Assembly: GCF_040054535.1 (NCBI RefSeq)
Contig: NC_090781.1
Span: 12,129,482-12,193,481 of the forward strand
From: Antennarius striatus
Lineage: Eukaryota > Chordata > Actinopteri > Lophiiformes > Antennariidae
Direction: 5' to 3'
DNA: 64,000 bases
Shown here piece after piece: positions 1 to 10,729 of the stretch. Under the pieces are notes generated by a model. The model worked only from the letters and a program-made list of their open reading frames with translations, made no database searches and was not told where the DNA came from. A program made the position numbers and the translations under genes. Numbering within the stretch: position 1 is the stretch's first letter; each line of letters begins with the position of its first letter.

Positions 1-296
1 CCAAATTGACATTATTGTTGTATAAAACTGTGAATGATAATATTAAATGCAAAATATGTGATGCAACTTTTATTCAGTTGCTGCATTTTAAAGTAAAATG
101 ATCTGGTAACTGGTATACAACACTGTTCAATTTGGAGTCAGAAACCAAATGGAAACAGATGTTTATTGAGATTTCGTCAACGTTCAGTTGTCACACAAAT
201 ATTATAGCACAAAGGTTACACAAAATGTTAGCAGTGGGCCAACATATGTGATCAGCAAGGAATGTGCATATCTATATATGTATAGATATGTGCTGT

Positions 297-348
297 ATGT
301 ATATATGTGTATATATACATATGTATATATATATAACTATATATATAT

Positions 349-432
<84 letters not shown>
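297..432. repeat. (TA)n/(TG)n microsatellite
   Basis: An AT/TA-rich stretch from about 297 leads into an uninterrupted TG dinucleotide run at 355-432. Open frames read through it are pure Cys-Val or Thr-His artefacts. It lies just downstream of the minus-strand apolipoprotein gene. Confidence 0.97.
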
Positions 433-433
<1 letters not shown>

Positions 434-516
434 TCTGTATATACATATTCTTGCATGTGCTTGATTGTGTGTGCAAAAGATATTCATAGAAGAGAGAGGA
501 AGCAAGATTCTTGCCA

Positions 517-522
517 TTTATT
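517..522 (-). terminator. Candidate poly(A) signal of the apolipoprotein gene
   Basis: AATAAA reads on the minus strand here, about 140 nt beyond the stop codon of the apolipoprotein-like gene. It is the nearest canonical signal on that strand, and cleavage would be expected near 495-505. Position is the only support. Confidence 0.5.
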
Positions 523-661
523 TGCCAAGAAATACATAACTTTGGCTTTTGCTTCATTTTGTGAGTGGGTCTGTGCATCTGAGGAAGGATGGAACAGAAA
601 GGGTGCATAGATTAAGGATATAGGTTGATAACACTAGTTAGAGGGATCTGTTAGAGAACAT

Positions 662-2385
662 TTACTCGTGGAATAAAGTGGAACTGATTATGTTATAGAT
701 ATTGACCAAGTTTGCCCCGATGCCTTCAAATTCAGCCTGAATATCGGTGTGGAGCTTAGCTGTATCTTCAGGCTTCATCTTCATTGCACTGACACTCATT
801 TCATTCATAGTTTGCCTCAAATCCTCAACATGGGGTACAAGTAGCCCCTTGATGTTCTCCAACTGCTTTTGTGCAATATCAGTAAGAGAATCCAGAACCG
901 GCTGTAAAGCATTCTTGGTTTCTTCCATCCTGTTCTGCAGTTTCTCCATTTCATTTGGATGATGTTTGATGTACTCTTTTAGGATAGCGTCAAAGTCATT
1001 TTGGTACGCTTCTGTATTTTTTGAAACAACCCCCATGAATTTCTCAAACTCATCATGTGGCAGTGGATTTTCCTCCATAGCTTTATGGATGAAGTCACTG
1101 ATGCTATCAATCACCAAGGAAGCAGCCCCCTGAAAATTCTTGAATTGTTCCGTCCTCTCTTCCAAAGTCTTCGCTACATTGGCTCTGGAGGGAAAAAGGT
1201 GATGGAAGAACAAAATCATCTCATTTGTTATTCTATTTGTTCAAATTAAATTATCATATCAAACAGTGAATTTAATATTGGTCATGACTGAGGAAGGTTT
1301 GGTGATAGAGCAAGACAATGGGATTGAAATGTGGTGAAGGACACTTACTTGATAGCCCCATCCTCACTATCATCAATGGTTTCCACGACATTCTTTATAC
1401 CGTCAGTCAGTGAAGTAAAAAGGTAATCCAAAGTACTCCACATCTGCTGCACATCGGTGTTTTCAGCAGATCTCACAGAGCGGGCCTGAGAGCCTGAGAA
1501 AAGGAGGAGCATTGGAGGAAATATGCTAAATATGCACAAAAAGTGGATGCTAAATGCAGCTTTGCAATTGTTTTTCTTTTAACTATACAATTTCATATGT
1601 TATATGAGGTAGATCAACTGAAAAAAGTAAAGTTGTATATGTGGGTAAATATTTCCTTCATGTCAGAAACAGTACTTACCAACAGCCAGCAGGAGGACGA
1701 GAGTCAGTGGTACGAATTTCATGATGATGGTCTGGAGGGTTGGATTTAATAAATATACATGCCACACTCACAGTCTTAATTGTATTTACATCACACAGAC
1801 ATGAACAATAAACAACACTGGAAAACCATTAAAGCAATGAAGATCTTATAAATATAAAGCCAATGAGGCCTAATGAGAAGGTTTTAAAACGTCTTAACCC
1901 ATCATTAAAGCTTCACACTCATCCCTTTACTGATCCAAATGAGTTCACAAAGAATGCAGCCTACTATACAAACTTGCAAACTCAGTTAATGGGGACTGAC
2001 AGCAAATCAGATGGTTAAAGCGGTCAACTGCACTCTCCCATATGATCTGGTACCAGGTTTTACAGTAAATCAGAAATAGTACTAGATTGGGATTCAAGGT
2101 TAGAAATCTCATGATCTCTTCAAATTACTATTATATTCCCCCAAAAAAGTTTAAAAAGCTAAAAGTTGAAGTATGACACTTAAAATTTAGCACCAATGGT
2201 TTCCTTTACTGAGATACTTTTGCCACAATTTCACAACTTGATCAAAGTTATCAGATTTAAAATTCAATCTTTGCTAAATTTGCTAAATTTGCTAAAAGCC
2301 TGTCCGAAAAAATATTATTTATTCACAACCCATTTATAACCAAAGTATTCTCATCTTACCTAGTGGAGTTTGTGACGAAACTGAA
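662..2385 (-). CDS. Apolipoprotein A-I/A-IV/E family protein, divergent apoA-I-like paralogue
   Basis: A secreted exchangeable apolipoprotein, expected to bind lipid through amphipathic helices on plasma lipoproteins. Coding exons run 1722-1680, 1493-1349 and 1184-662 (43+145+523 nt), giving 236 residues and a stop. All three junctions have GT/AG ends and the phases agree. The start MKFVPLTLVLLLAVGSQA is a hydrophobic signal peptide very like fish apoA-I, and it is cut after the first base of codon 15, the same 43-nt arrangement I recall for APOA1. The mature part is Glu/Lys-rich, helical and Cys-free. It contains heptad/11-mer-like segments with prolines near LQPVLDSL and LLVPHVEDL, as in family repeats. 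An untranslated first exon is inferred at about 2385-2360 (donor GTAAGATG at 2359) and the coding exon acceptor at 1732. The protein is shorter than fish apoA-I (about 260 residues) and clearly diverged, so I do not assign a symbol. Family call firm; paralogue identity open. Confidence 0.85.
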
Positions 2386-2407
2386 AAACTTTAGCAAGAG
2401 CAGAGAC

Positions 2408-2415
2408 TTCTTATA
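2408..2415 (-). promoter_or_regulatory. TATA box of the apolipoprotein-like gene
   Basis: TATAAGAA reads on the minus strand about 30 nt upstream of an inferred short untranslated exon that ends at a strong donor (GTAAGATG, 2359-2352). The distance to that donor and the APOA1-like gene layout support it as the core promoter. A second, weaker TATA-like stretch with a CCAAT-like element lies near 1840-1870, but no donor suits it. Confidence 0.55.
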
Positions 2416-2674
2416 GTGCTCAGATAAGGGGTGAGTCCATGTGGGAACGACAAGAGGGGGTGGGAGAGTGATGACTATGTGTCCTCGTGGAGGTGGACCT
2501 CAGCCCCCTGCCAGCTCCCTCAGCAGGGGACTGGGTTGAGAGTTCAGTGGTCACCTGGTGGGGAAAGATCATTCAGCACAGTCACAAATTCTGTATGCAT
2601 TTTGAACACTAGGACGGTAACAGCATTAACAGAAACAACAGCATTAAACAACCTGGGTTTGCAGTAGTATATAT

Positions 2675-3043
2675 AGATACATACATACAGTACATAGATA
2701 CATAGAAACATAGATACATAGATACATAGATACATAGAAACATAGATATATAGATACATAGATACATACATACATTCATACATTGATACATACATACATA
2801 CATACATACATACATACATACATACATACATACATACATACAAACATACATACATGCATACATACATACATACATACATACATACATACATACATACAAA
2901 CATACATACATACATACATACATACAAACATACATACATACATACATACATACATACATACATACATACATACATACATACATACATACATACATACATA
3001 CATACATACATACATACATACATACATACATACATACATACAT
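2675..3043. repeat. (TACA)n tetranucleotide microsatellite
   Basis: An almost pure TACA/CATA array of about 370 bp, with GATA-type variants at the left end. It begins exactly where the 3' end of the minus-strand LINE at 3043-5640 stops, so it probably grew from that element's (ATGT)n tail. The long frames across it are low-complexity Tyr-Ile-His-Thr or Met-Tyr-Val-Cys artefacts. Confidence 0.97.
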
Positions 3044-5640
3044 CCCTCACACCCTCGTGGGGTGGTCCCTGTGTCATACTTAGGCACGGATCCTCAAGAA
3101 GTTTGAAGTTTTGTGCAGTATCTTATCTGTTTCTAGGGTTACACTCATTCTGGACTGAGACCTCAGATGATGTTTCTGGTATCTGTCTCCCAGTTTTGGA
3201 GTTACTGCACCAAGTGCTCCCACTACTACAACCCTTGGTACTTCCTAGACTTCACGTGTTCCTTCTTTCTATGTTGGTGTCGGCTGGAATCACCACATCT
3301 ATCACCACTACCCTCTTCTGTTCTTTGTCCACCAACACTATATCCAGTTGGTTAGCCAGCAGCTCTTCGTCAGTCTGGAAGCTGAAGTCCCACAGAACCT
3401 TGGTCCTGTTGCTCTCTCTGGGATTTGGGTACCTCTAGTCCATAATAGGTACAGATGTTCCTGAACACTGCCCCAGCCACTTTGTGGTCCCTCTCCATGT
3501 ATGCTGATCCAGCTAGCATCTTACAGATTGCTACAATGTACTGGACTGTGCAAATGTACCGGGGCACAGTCTGGTTCATTTGCACCTTGGATCAGATCTA
3601 CTCTGGTAGACCCTTCGATCTATGACTATTGTATTTGGGACTTGTTCTTGTGCTGGCTTGATTAGTACCTCCCTGCTGTCTGTCAGTCCTGCATTTTCAA
3701 GCTACTGGCAGGATTTCTTGATGTTTGCCACTTCTTCAATGGTAGTGGTACATGCTATGTAGGGGCTTGGCTCTCCAGGTTGCCTGTTCCTCCTCCGCAC
3801 TCTCTTTGGGTTTCTGTTACCTGAGACATTCCCTTAACAGCTCATCCCTGGGGGTCATTTTCTGGATATGCAGTAATCTCTTGCATATTCACGCTTCTAG
3901 ATGCCCGGCTTCACCTCATTGCGTATTTTTAGTAGGTAGTCACGTGATACCATACACGCATGCTATTAGCTGACAGCGTCCGGAAGTGGACTGCGTTCCG
4001 AGACTCACGGAACGCAGCACACTTCTGTGTATTAAAGAAAACACTAAAAATCGCTTTACAAAATCATGCATTAACACTCACGACTTTTTGGTAGGCAGTC
4101 ACGTGATACTGTACGTGCATTCTATAGGCTGATGGCATCCGTAAGTGCGCTGCGTTCCGTGAGTCTCGGACTTCCGTGAGACACAAAAGTGCTTTAAACA
4201 ATCGGTAAGAGTGTGGGAAAAGGTTACATAGATATAGGGTGGTTTAATATCAGTATGGGGAGGGTTCATAAATATTTAAATTATCGTAAATAATAAAATA
4301 AATAGTTCATCACTGTATTGCGGAATTTCATTATTTGCAGGTGGTCCTGGAACGCATTACCCATGAGTAACGAGGGATTACTGTATTTTTGGATTTTCAT
4401 GTTTCATCCTGGACCGTGACCTTGATGGTCAATTGTGGCTTCCATCTCCTCCTTTGGCCAGTTTATGATCCCAACTGAATATCTGCAGACTGGTAGTGCA
4501 TAGGTGTGCACTACCAGTTCAGACCTTGTTCTTACCATCAAGATGACTGTCCAGGACTAGCCTTACTCTCTGGAGGTATTTGGCTGTGGTTGATTTCTTT
4601 GTGGCCTCTTCAAAGTTTCTATTAGCCTGTGGGATGCCAAGATACTGTAGCTGTACTTGCCCTCTGATATGCCAACCCCCTCAGTTCTAATCTCCTTGCC
4701 TCACTTTGAGAACATCCGACAACAATTGTTTTATTCAAATGACTCATCTGTGTCATCACTGTAGATCATGGTGGTGTGGATCAGTGAATCTATTTATTGC
4801 TCATTCCTAGCATGCAGCTTGATGTCATCCATGTAGAGCAGGTGGCTGATTTTTGCCCCACTTCAGAATTGAGATTTGTAGTCACACTTTGTGATGATCT
4901 GACTGAGAGGGTTCAGGCCTTGGCAGAATTGCAGCAGTAATAGCACATCTCTTTGGCATATGCTGCACTTGATGTTGACTTGGGCAATCAGCTTTGAGTT
5001 TTCCTCTGGAGTTATCTTCAACATTACCATCAAGTTCTGGGTGAAGACCCTTAGGTTACTGTTCTACAGTTCTAGACATTACAGAATCAATGTAGCAGCA
5101 TTGAGTTGTAGGCTTTCTTATCGTTACTCCAGGCCGTGCTCAGGTTGGCTCTCTGTTCTTACGTGTTGGGTGACCAGTAGCTGGTATATTTCTCCTCTGG
5201 TATTACTAGCAATTCCTTTCTGAACCTTGCTCTTGTAGTGAGCCATATGTTCACTCATCTTAGTTGAAATAATGCCTGAAGGGTTTTCCATGTTATGCAG
5301 AAACAGTTTATTGGCCGGTAGTTGAATGTGATGGCTTCTTTTTGTGGGTCCTTAAGGATTAAGACTGTCCTGATCTGGGTTAACCACACTGAGCAGCTGG
5401 TCCCTCTGTGCTGCTAGGTGTTTGTGTTAGCAGGTAGCTTTTTCAGCCAGTATGCATGGTTTGTATCAGGGCCTGGTGCTGTTCAACCCTTCATCTTTAA
5501 CACTCTGTTCTAGATGTTCTGGGAGGTTGCTGTTGTCAGCTCAGGTTTTCTAGTCATTCGGCATTGGTGTTGTGTGATGCCTCACTCTCCTATATGTCCA
5601 TTAAGAATTTTACCATCTCAGCTATGGGTGGGTCTGACCG
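3043..5640 (-). mobile_element. Degenerate LINE (non-LTR retrotransposon) with RT remnant
   Basis: Minus-strand frames, broken by stops and shifts, recall the reverse-transcriptase protein common in fish genomes. At 4824-4835 the catalytic YMDD motif reads in the context HLLYMDDIKLHARNEQ. Nearer the 3' end, MLAGSAYMERDHKVAGAVF (in the frame 3585-3370) and a segment resembling DIVLVDKEQKRVVVIDV follow in the expected order. The copy lacks most of its 5' end, is heavily mutated, and carries a MITE at 3869-4385. No intact ORF remains. Confidence 0.85.
3869..4385 (+). mobile_element. MITE, Tc1/mariner (pogo/Tigger-like) type, copy 1
   Basis: The ends read TGCAGTAATCTC and, inverted, TACAGTAATCCCTCG, with a TA at the right flank and a mutated TG at the left. 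The body has the same order of segments as copies at 10930-11257, 36603-36981 and 51043-51499: a block containing AGTCACGTGATAC, a GC-rich block, then a stretch ending in a CCGTAAATAATAA-like motif. It splits the LINE at 3043-5640, so it inserted later. It is non-autonomous, with no ORF. Confidence 0.8.
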
Positions 5641-5667
5641 GTTGTTATTTGAATTATATGAATTAAT

Positions 5668-5870
5668 CTTGGCAGCACAGTGTTACAGTTTAAGTAATTT
5701 CTGTGCAAATGTTGTTTGTTCTCCCCTTATCTGAATTTATTCCCTGCAAGTTTACTGTTTTCCTTCCACCTCCAAAAACATACAATTAGGTGAATTTACC
5801 AATTGCATGATAGCATGCCCGTGGGTGTGTGCGTGAGTGGTTGTTTGTCTTTCGAGTGGATGTGCGACAA
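5668..5870 (+). mobile_element. Decayed tRNA-derived SINE fragment
   Basis: Diverged relative of the SINEs at 8525-8885 and 12595-12925. The same order of blocks can be seen: GGCAGCACAGTG-like head, TCCTTCCACCTCCAAAAACA box, AATT..ACCAATTGC, then GTGAGTGG. The head and the 3' tail are badly mutated. Confidence 0.6.
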
Positions 5871-7190
5871 ACAACCAAAAGTAGACAGAAAGTTGAGATG
5901 GAAAGGGAGAACACTGGAAATACTGAGCCCAGTTTCATGTATTGATTTCAACCAGTGAAGATTGGACTGGGTTATGAGATAACCTACATAATTATGGAAG
6001 GTCACTTTTGTGTAGCGATGGATCTTGAGCAAAGAAGATGATTAAATTTTGTAGTGATCCAAGTACAAATTTGATTTTTCTTTTCTTCAACATCGAGAAA
6101 ATTAATTATTTAAAATTAAAAGGCCAATGAAAACAAGGCATGAAGACATTGTAATGTTCCACTACCGCATTTATTCAGATGCAGCTCATAACCCCACTAG
6201 TTGAAGTATGTGTTCTCCGAGTTCTGTCTTATTTCCAAAAGTGTTTAGCATATGCAAGAGAATCAAAGAAAAGCAAATAGAAAGAACACTGACTTTCTGC
6301 AATACGCTTTTATCTGTAGTGGATTACAAATTCAACCAACAAACAATTCAACAACCATTCATATCCACACCAAATCCCACAATATCAAGTACCACTGCAG
6401 TAATACGTACATTCGGAGTATGAAGGCAGATTTATCTCCATTTATGGGTAGTAAAATGTGGGACTGGTGTGTGCACAATAACTGGTAGGTCAAAGAGTGG
6501 TGTGTGCCGTGCTGTTGTTTGTTGTCCTATCACCAGTGGACTTTGTTATCTTCATGTCATTTGAGGAGTAAGAATGATCTTAGTCAAACTCATCTGTAAT
6601 GTGATAATGAGGCATAATAATGCACTCTCTTGTACATGCAGTAACTTTTGATACCCCATCTAAAAGTTTGTTATTATTTCTTTGAGATTTGCAATGGTTA
6701 AGACTCAATTATTGTCTGGAGAAAATGAGTCATATAGAGTAAATTAATGTGGTAAAGTCAGGAGCACACACATGTATTGATGAGTTTTAGTTTAAGCAGA
6801 GACGATTACTTCAAGTATATGTTTTCATCCCAACTATTATTTTATTCACCTCTTTTATTCACCTTATATTTTAATCACCTCTGCACAAATATTTCTATTG
6901 GTATTAAAGTAGAAACTCTATCAGAACACACATATCTAGAAGGTGAAAGTGGTGCAGGGTTAAAGCGGTTCAGGGTTAATCATTGTCATCAGTGCTTAGT
7001 GGCAGTCAGTTGAAACTGAGACAGTGATCCGTGAGCTTGCATCATGTTGTTCCAGTCGCCTGTCTTATCAATATACTTCTATCTTAATGCCACTAATCTT
7101 AAAGTTTTGTACTATGAATACTTGCTGATCTAAGAAATTACTGCATGCCTGATCTTTCAGGTTCTGAAACCTCTTGGGTGAGCCGTTCTT
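5871..7190. other. Non-coding stretch without recognised elements
   Basis: AT-rich sequence with no frame that looks coding and no recognised repeat until the LINE-like tail at 7190. Short frames at 6208-6488 overlap each other, have no domain signal and are likely chance. Confidence 0.5.
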
Positions 7191-7237
7191 ACAATTTCCT
7201 CCGCGATTAATAAAGTATCTATCTATCTATCTATCTA
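7190..7237 (+). repeat. LINE 3'-end relic with (TATC)n tail
   Basis: The sequence TCCGCGATTAATAAAG followed by TATC repeats is the usual 3' terminus of L2/Rex-type LINEs in fish. How far the body extends upstream (perhaps from about 6950) cannot be judged by eye. Confidence 0.6.
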
Positions 7238-7532
7238 CAAGTCTAGTTGGTTTTATTCAGCACAGAGATGGATGACCTGGATAACTCTTTAGAGACTCTA
7301 AATACCCTGTTCTCCAACAGAAATACACAATCAAGAACATTAGGAACCCTATCCAGTGTTTTTAAGTCCAAAGTGACTTTAACACAGACCTTTTAAAAAA
7401 CCCTTAATCTCTACATAAATTCTCTTCTATTTATAATGTTTTATCCCACCATTTTATGTAGCGTTGATCGCTTATTTTCTTTGTCTAATACAATCAAGTA
7501 AAAACGAAAAGCAGACCTGTGCAAAATATTCT

Positions 7533-8470
7533 GGTCAGCCCAGTGACGTGCGGTGAGGTTCATGGTTGGTGAGGCACTGATCTCATCATAATTAGATTTA
7601 CAAACATATGAACCTACAGTGTAGCTTATTCACTATTTAATTATCTACAATGAGTGGGTTATTTTTAAAGTCTGAGAGCAGAATTATTCGAATTATTTAC
7701 ACGTACAAACTGTAAAACACAAATAAGCACATTTGATTAAAAAATATGTTATGTTGTTACCCACATATTTGTTTTTATGTTACGTTTACTTATAAATGAA
7801 GTCCATGCACCGCTCCTTCTGAACAAAAGCAGCGAAAAAAATTATATAGCAAGGCAAGGCGAGCGGAAAACAAATGAATGGCTGTAGTTTGCTGTCACTT
7901 CTTCTACGACCGAGGAAGAAGACTCCTTGGCCAAATCCCTGGGATCACCAGCGCCCCCTACCAATGACGCACGACATCATCATGCCTCACGTAGTGCCTT
8001 GTCACAGCAGTTTCCGGACCACTCAACTCAAGAGAGACGTTACACTCATGCAGTTGTTGACAAAGAACACTGTACATTATCTACATTAGCTAAATTATGG
8101 AAATTTAGTTCATACAGCAAATGTGTTTGAACATTTTAATAGCAACACATAGAGAGATAGCATTACGGTCTCATTGTATAGCATGTCAGCACAGCTATTG
8201 TGCAGTCCATGGTGAGGCTCAGCTGGCTGGTGCCTCACCGCAGGTCTATTCTCAGTATTTCAGCGTTAAATGTGAAAATAGAGCAATTTCAAGTAAAAAT
8301 AACCTAAAATTGGTGATGTTTAATATAAAATAACTTTATACAGTAGTACTTATCATTGGATAAATATAAACATTTAATTTATTTCTTCCATTTTTCATTT
8401 TTTTCTCTCAATATGGCAGGTGAGGCCGTGCCTCACCTACCTCTCCTGACTCCACGTCAATGGGTCAGTC
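7533..8470. mobile_element. Non-autonomous hAT-type transposon with 8-bp target duplication
   Basis: The element spans 7541-8462. Its ends read CAGTGACGTG and, inverted, CATTGACGTG. It is flanked by the direct repeat GGTCAGCC (7533-7540) and GGTCAGTC (8463-8470), which differ by one base. An 8-bp duplication and CA..TG ends are the hAT hallmark. No transposase frame remains. The repeated GTGAGGC-type motif (GGTGAGGCACTG near the left end, GGTGAGGCCGTGCCTCACC near the right) gives internal fold-back potential. Confidence 0.85.
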
Positions 8471-8524
8471 ACTGGACACCTGCCGAATACTGCTGATCTC
8501 TTTTTTCAAACATAATGCAGAATC

Positions 8525-8885
8525 AGATTCATTCATTCATTCATTCATCTTCTTACCGCTTCATCTGCTGTAGCGGGTCAATGGGAGATGGAGCCTATCC
8601 CATCTGACCAAGGGCGTGAGGCAGTGGAAACTCTGGGTGCGAAGCCAGTTCACCGCAGAGCCACACAGAGACGCAGACAAACACGCACCACACACTCACA
8701 CCTACGGTCAATTTGGGACCGGCCAATTAACCTGAACCACATATTTTTGGAGGTGGGAGGAAGCCAGAGAACTCGGAGAGAACCCACACAGGGGATAGCA
8801 TGCAAACTCCGCACAGAGCACAACACAAACCCAAACCACTTTGCTGTGCGGCGACAGTACTACCAACTGTGCCGCTGTGTTGCCC
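8525..8885 (-). mobile_element. tRNA-derived SINE, minus strand
   Basis: Reads on the minus strand from a GGCACAGTTGGTAGTACTG head (Pol III A-box-like), through a B-box-like GTTTGGGTTT, a TTCCTCCCACCTCC box and AATTGACCGTAGGTG, to a 3' tail of (ATGA)n. The same order occurs at 12595-12925. It has no coding capacity. Confidence 0.85.
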
Positions 8886-9150
8886 TCAGAATCAAATTGT
8901 CATCAGTAATCATTGTCTCACAAACCTGCTACTGGAAAAAAAACCTTATGCAAGGGTTTCTATTTCTCATTTGCGTAAACCTCAAAAAGTTCCATTTCCC
9001 TTCCCTCTCTGGCCATTTGCAATCCAAATATCTTTTTTATCCTTCTTGTCTTTCCCCGCTACCTTTTGTCTGTTATTCACCACAGATGTTGTTGTGCCAT
9101 CTCTCTTACAGCATATCAAAGTCATTAATTTCACATTTTTGCAGAGCGCA

Positions 9151-9575
9151 CCCAGACTGAGCAAGATTAAGATGTGAAGACAGACGGGTGCTAGAGCCAA
9201 CACCTACCTAAGGCACAGAAACACCTGCCAGACTCTGACTGGTTACCAACCCTTGCCATTTTCTGACAGCAGTTGTCAAAGATACAACAGTATAGCAATA
9301 GACGTTAGTGGTTCCCAATAGCCAATGTATGTCTTTTTTGGGTACAAAACAAGCAATAGAAAACAAATGAATGATAAAAATAATTATTAATTGCAGGCCT
9401 TCGTGAAAGAGCAGTGTGTGGAAATTTCATCCTGGCCTGTGCAATAAGATTGTTCAACATATCAACCTCTTTGGGTTCATAGCTGCTGATGAAGAGTGAA
9501 AAAGGCCTTGTCAGAATAAGCACCCTTATCTGGAACAACAACCTTTGAGACTGCACTTTGATTTAGCATCCTTGA
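9151..9575 (+). repeat. Left arm of a large inverted duplication
   Basis: This segment is the near-exact reverse complement of 11848-12267. The arms share, for example, CCCAGACTGAGCAAGAT at one end and ATTTAGCATCCTTGA at the other, with about 2.3 kb between them. The arm has no convincing frame. It may be a retroelement 3' region present twice head-to-head. Confidence 0.9.
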
Positions 9576-10555
9576 TGAACCACCTATCTATATGATTTAC
9601 ATTGGAATTGTCATTAACAGCAATTCAGAGCCGGGGAGGGAATTTCTAAAGCTGCATGCTCTGTGAAACTAAAGGTGACTGATCACTCACTTATTATGAG
9701 GTTATAACTTATCACTTAGAAACAGCAAAAATATTTTGCACAAAGGCTCATCTAGCCAAATCTAAACATTTCACAGTTTGAGGTAACACTTCTGGCTGAA
9801 TTCTTTTCAAGAAACTGCTGCACTGCCAGGTTACATCTGAGACTTAAAATTAAAAAGACCTCCATTGAAGTCTGTTGACCCACTTTATAGTTACCATAGA
9901 AGACAAAAGCCAGACAGATGTTGTATAATTGCTTGGAGCTGATAAATATTTGATCAAAATATCCACCATTTCATCTGGCCCCAAGTAAGGTTCAAAGGTC
10001 ATGTCATTGTTCCAGCTGCAGCCATGATGGAGCACTGTTCTCAAAACAGCAGGGGAGGTTATCTCAGCTGTGAACAACAGTGTAGAGCTTCGTGTCATAC
10101 AAAAACACCACTTCAGATTGCTATATTCACGTCTATTTAATTGTACTGATGTTGTTTTGCAATATCACATCTGTTGGTCACGTCTGGTTAATACAGATAT
10201 TTGGACGAAAGCCCTGGTTACAGAGTGCCACCGTGGGTTGCCTCACCCTGAAGGTTGTGCAGTTTGGAAACAAAGGAAGAAAATTCAGTCTGTACAGTAC
10301 TCAAATAACCTAAATTAATAGAGGAGGAAAACCATGATAACCAACTGTCACCATGTGATATTTATCCTATGTCAGCGAGATGTGGAGCTGAGGGTCGTGT
10401 CATCACCTGTGTTTGTTCAGCTCTGCATGTTTGTCTATAAGATAAGACCCTTTTTTTTTCTTTATTCAGTATTGCAAAATAAGACCTTTTGAAACAAAAT
10501 TTGACAAAATATCAAATCCTAATAAAGACCCAATAGAAATTAAAAGTGCCAGACA
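9576..10555. other. Spacer inside the inverted duplication, no gene seen
   Basis: No coding-like frame, microsatellite or recognised repeat. The overlapping frames at 10070-10318 and 9850-10098 are short and lie in different phases with no family signal. Confidence 0.45.
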
Positions 10556-10712
10556 TGGACAACTGTTAATGAGTGAACGCTTCTAGATCCAATATTTGTG
10601 GGGGACAGCTGTGAAGTGGAGTACAATGACGTGAAGTTGATATTTATTTTTCCGTATATCTTTTTTTTAAACTGACATATAATCGAAAATGATGTAATTT
10701 GAAATATTGCAA
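10556..10712. repeat. Dispersed repeat fragment (related to 33150-33262)
   Basis: The order CCAATATTTGTG, GGACAG, ATGACGTGAA, TTTATTTTTCCGT and a long T run recurs near 33150-33262 with the same spacing. I do not recognise the family. It directly precedes the Tigger-like element. Confidence 0.6.
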
Positions 10713-10729
10713 GCCAAGGTGTACCTGTA

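Noticed and set aside
188-610. Long frames through the TG tract (both strands)
   Set aside because: Cys-Val/Thr-His dinucleotide translation, not protein coding. The same applies to 39808-40205, 41830-42154 and 47037-47352.
1840-1870. Alternative TATA/CCAAT promoter for the apolipoprotein gene
   Set aside because: It would leave no usable donor for the acceptor just before the start codon, unlike the 2408-2415 box with its strong donor at 2359.
2783-3042. Regular repeats considered as a CRISPR array
   Set aside because: It is a 4-bp microsatellite with no spacers, in a vertebrate genome.
2544-3438. Long frames through the (TACA)n array
   Set aside because: Periodic Tyr-Ile-His-Thr or Met-Tyr-Val-Cys translation of a microsatellite, with LINE antisense at one end.
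8588-9177. Frames of 190 and 125 codons on the plus strand
   Set aside because: They read antisense through a SINE; no family signal and no splice context.
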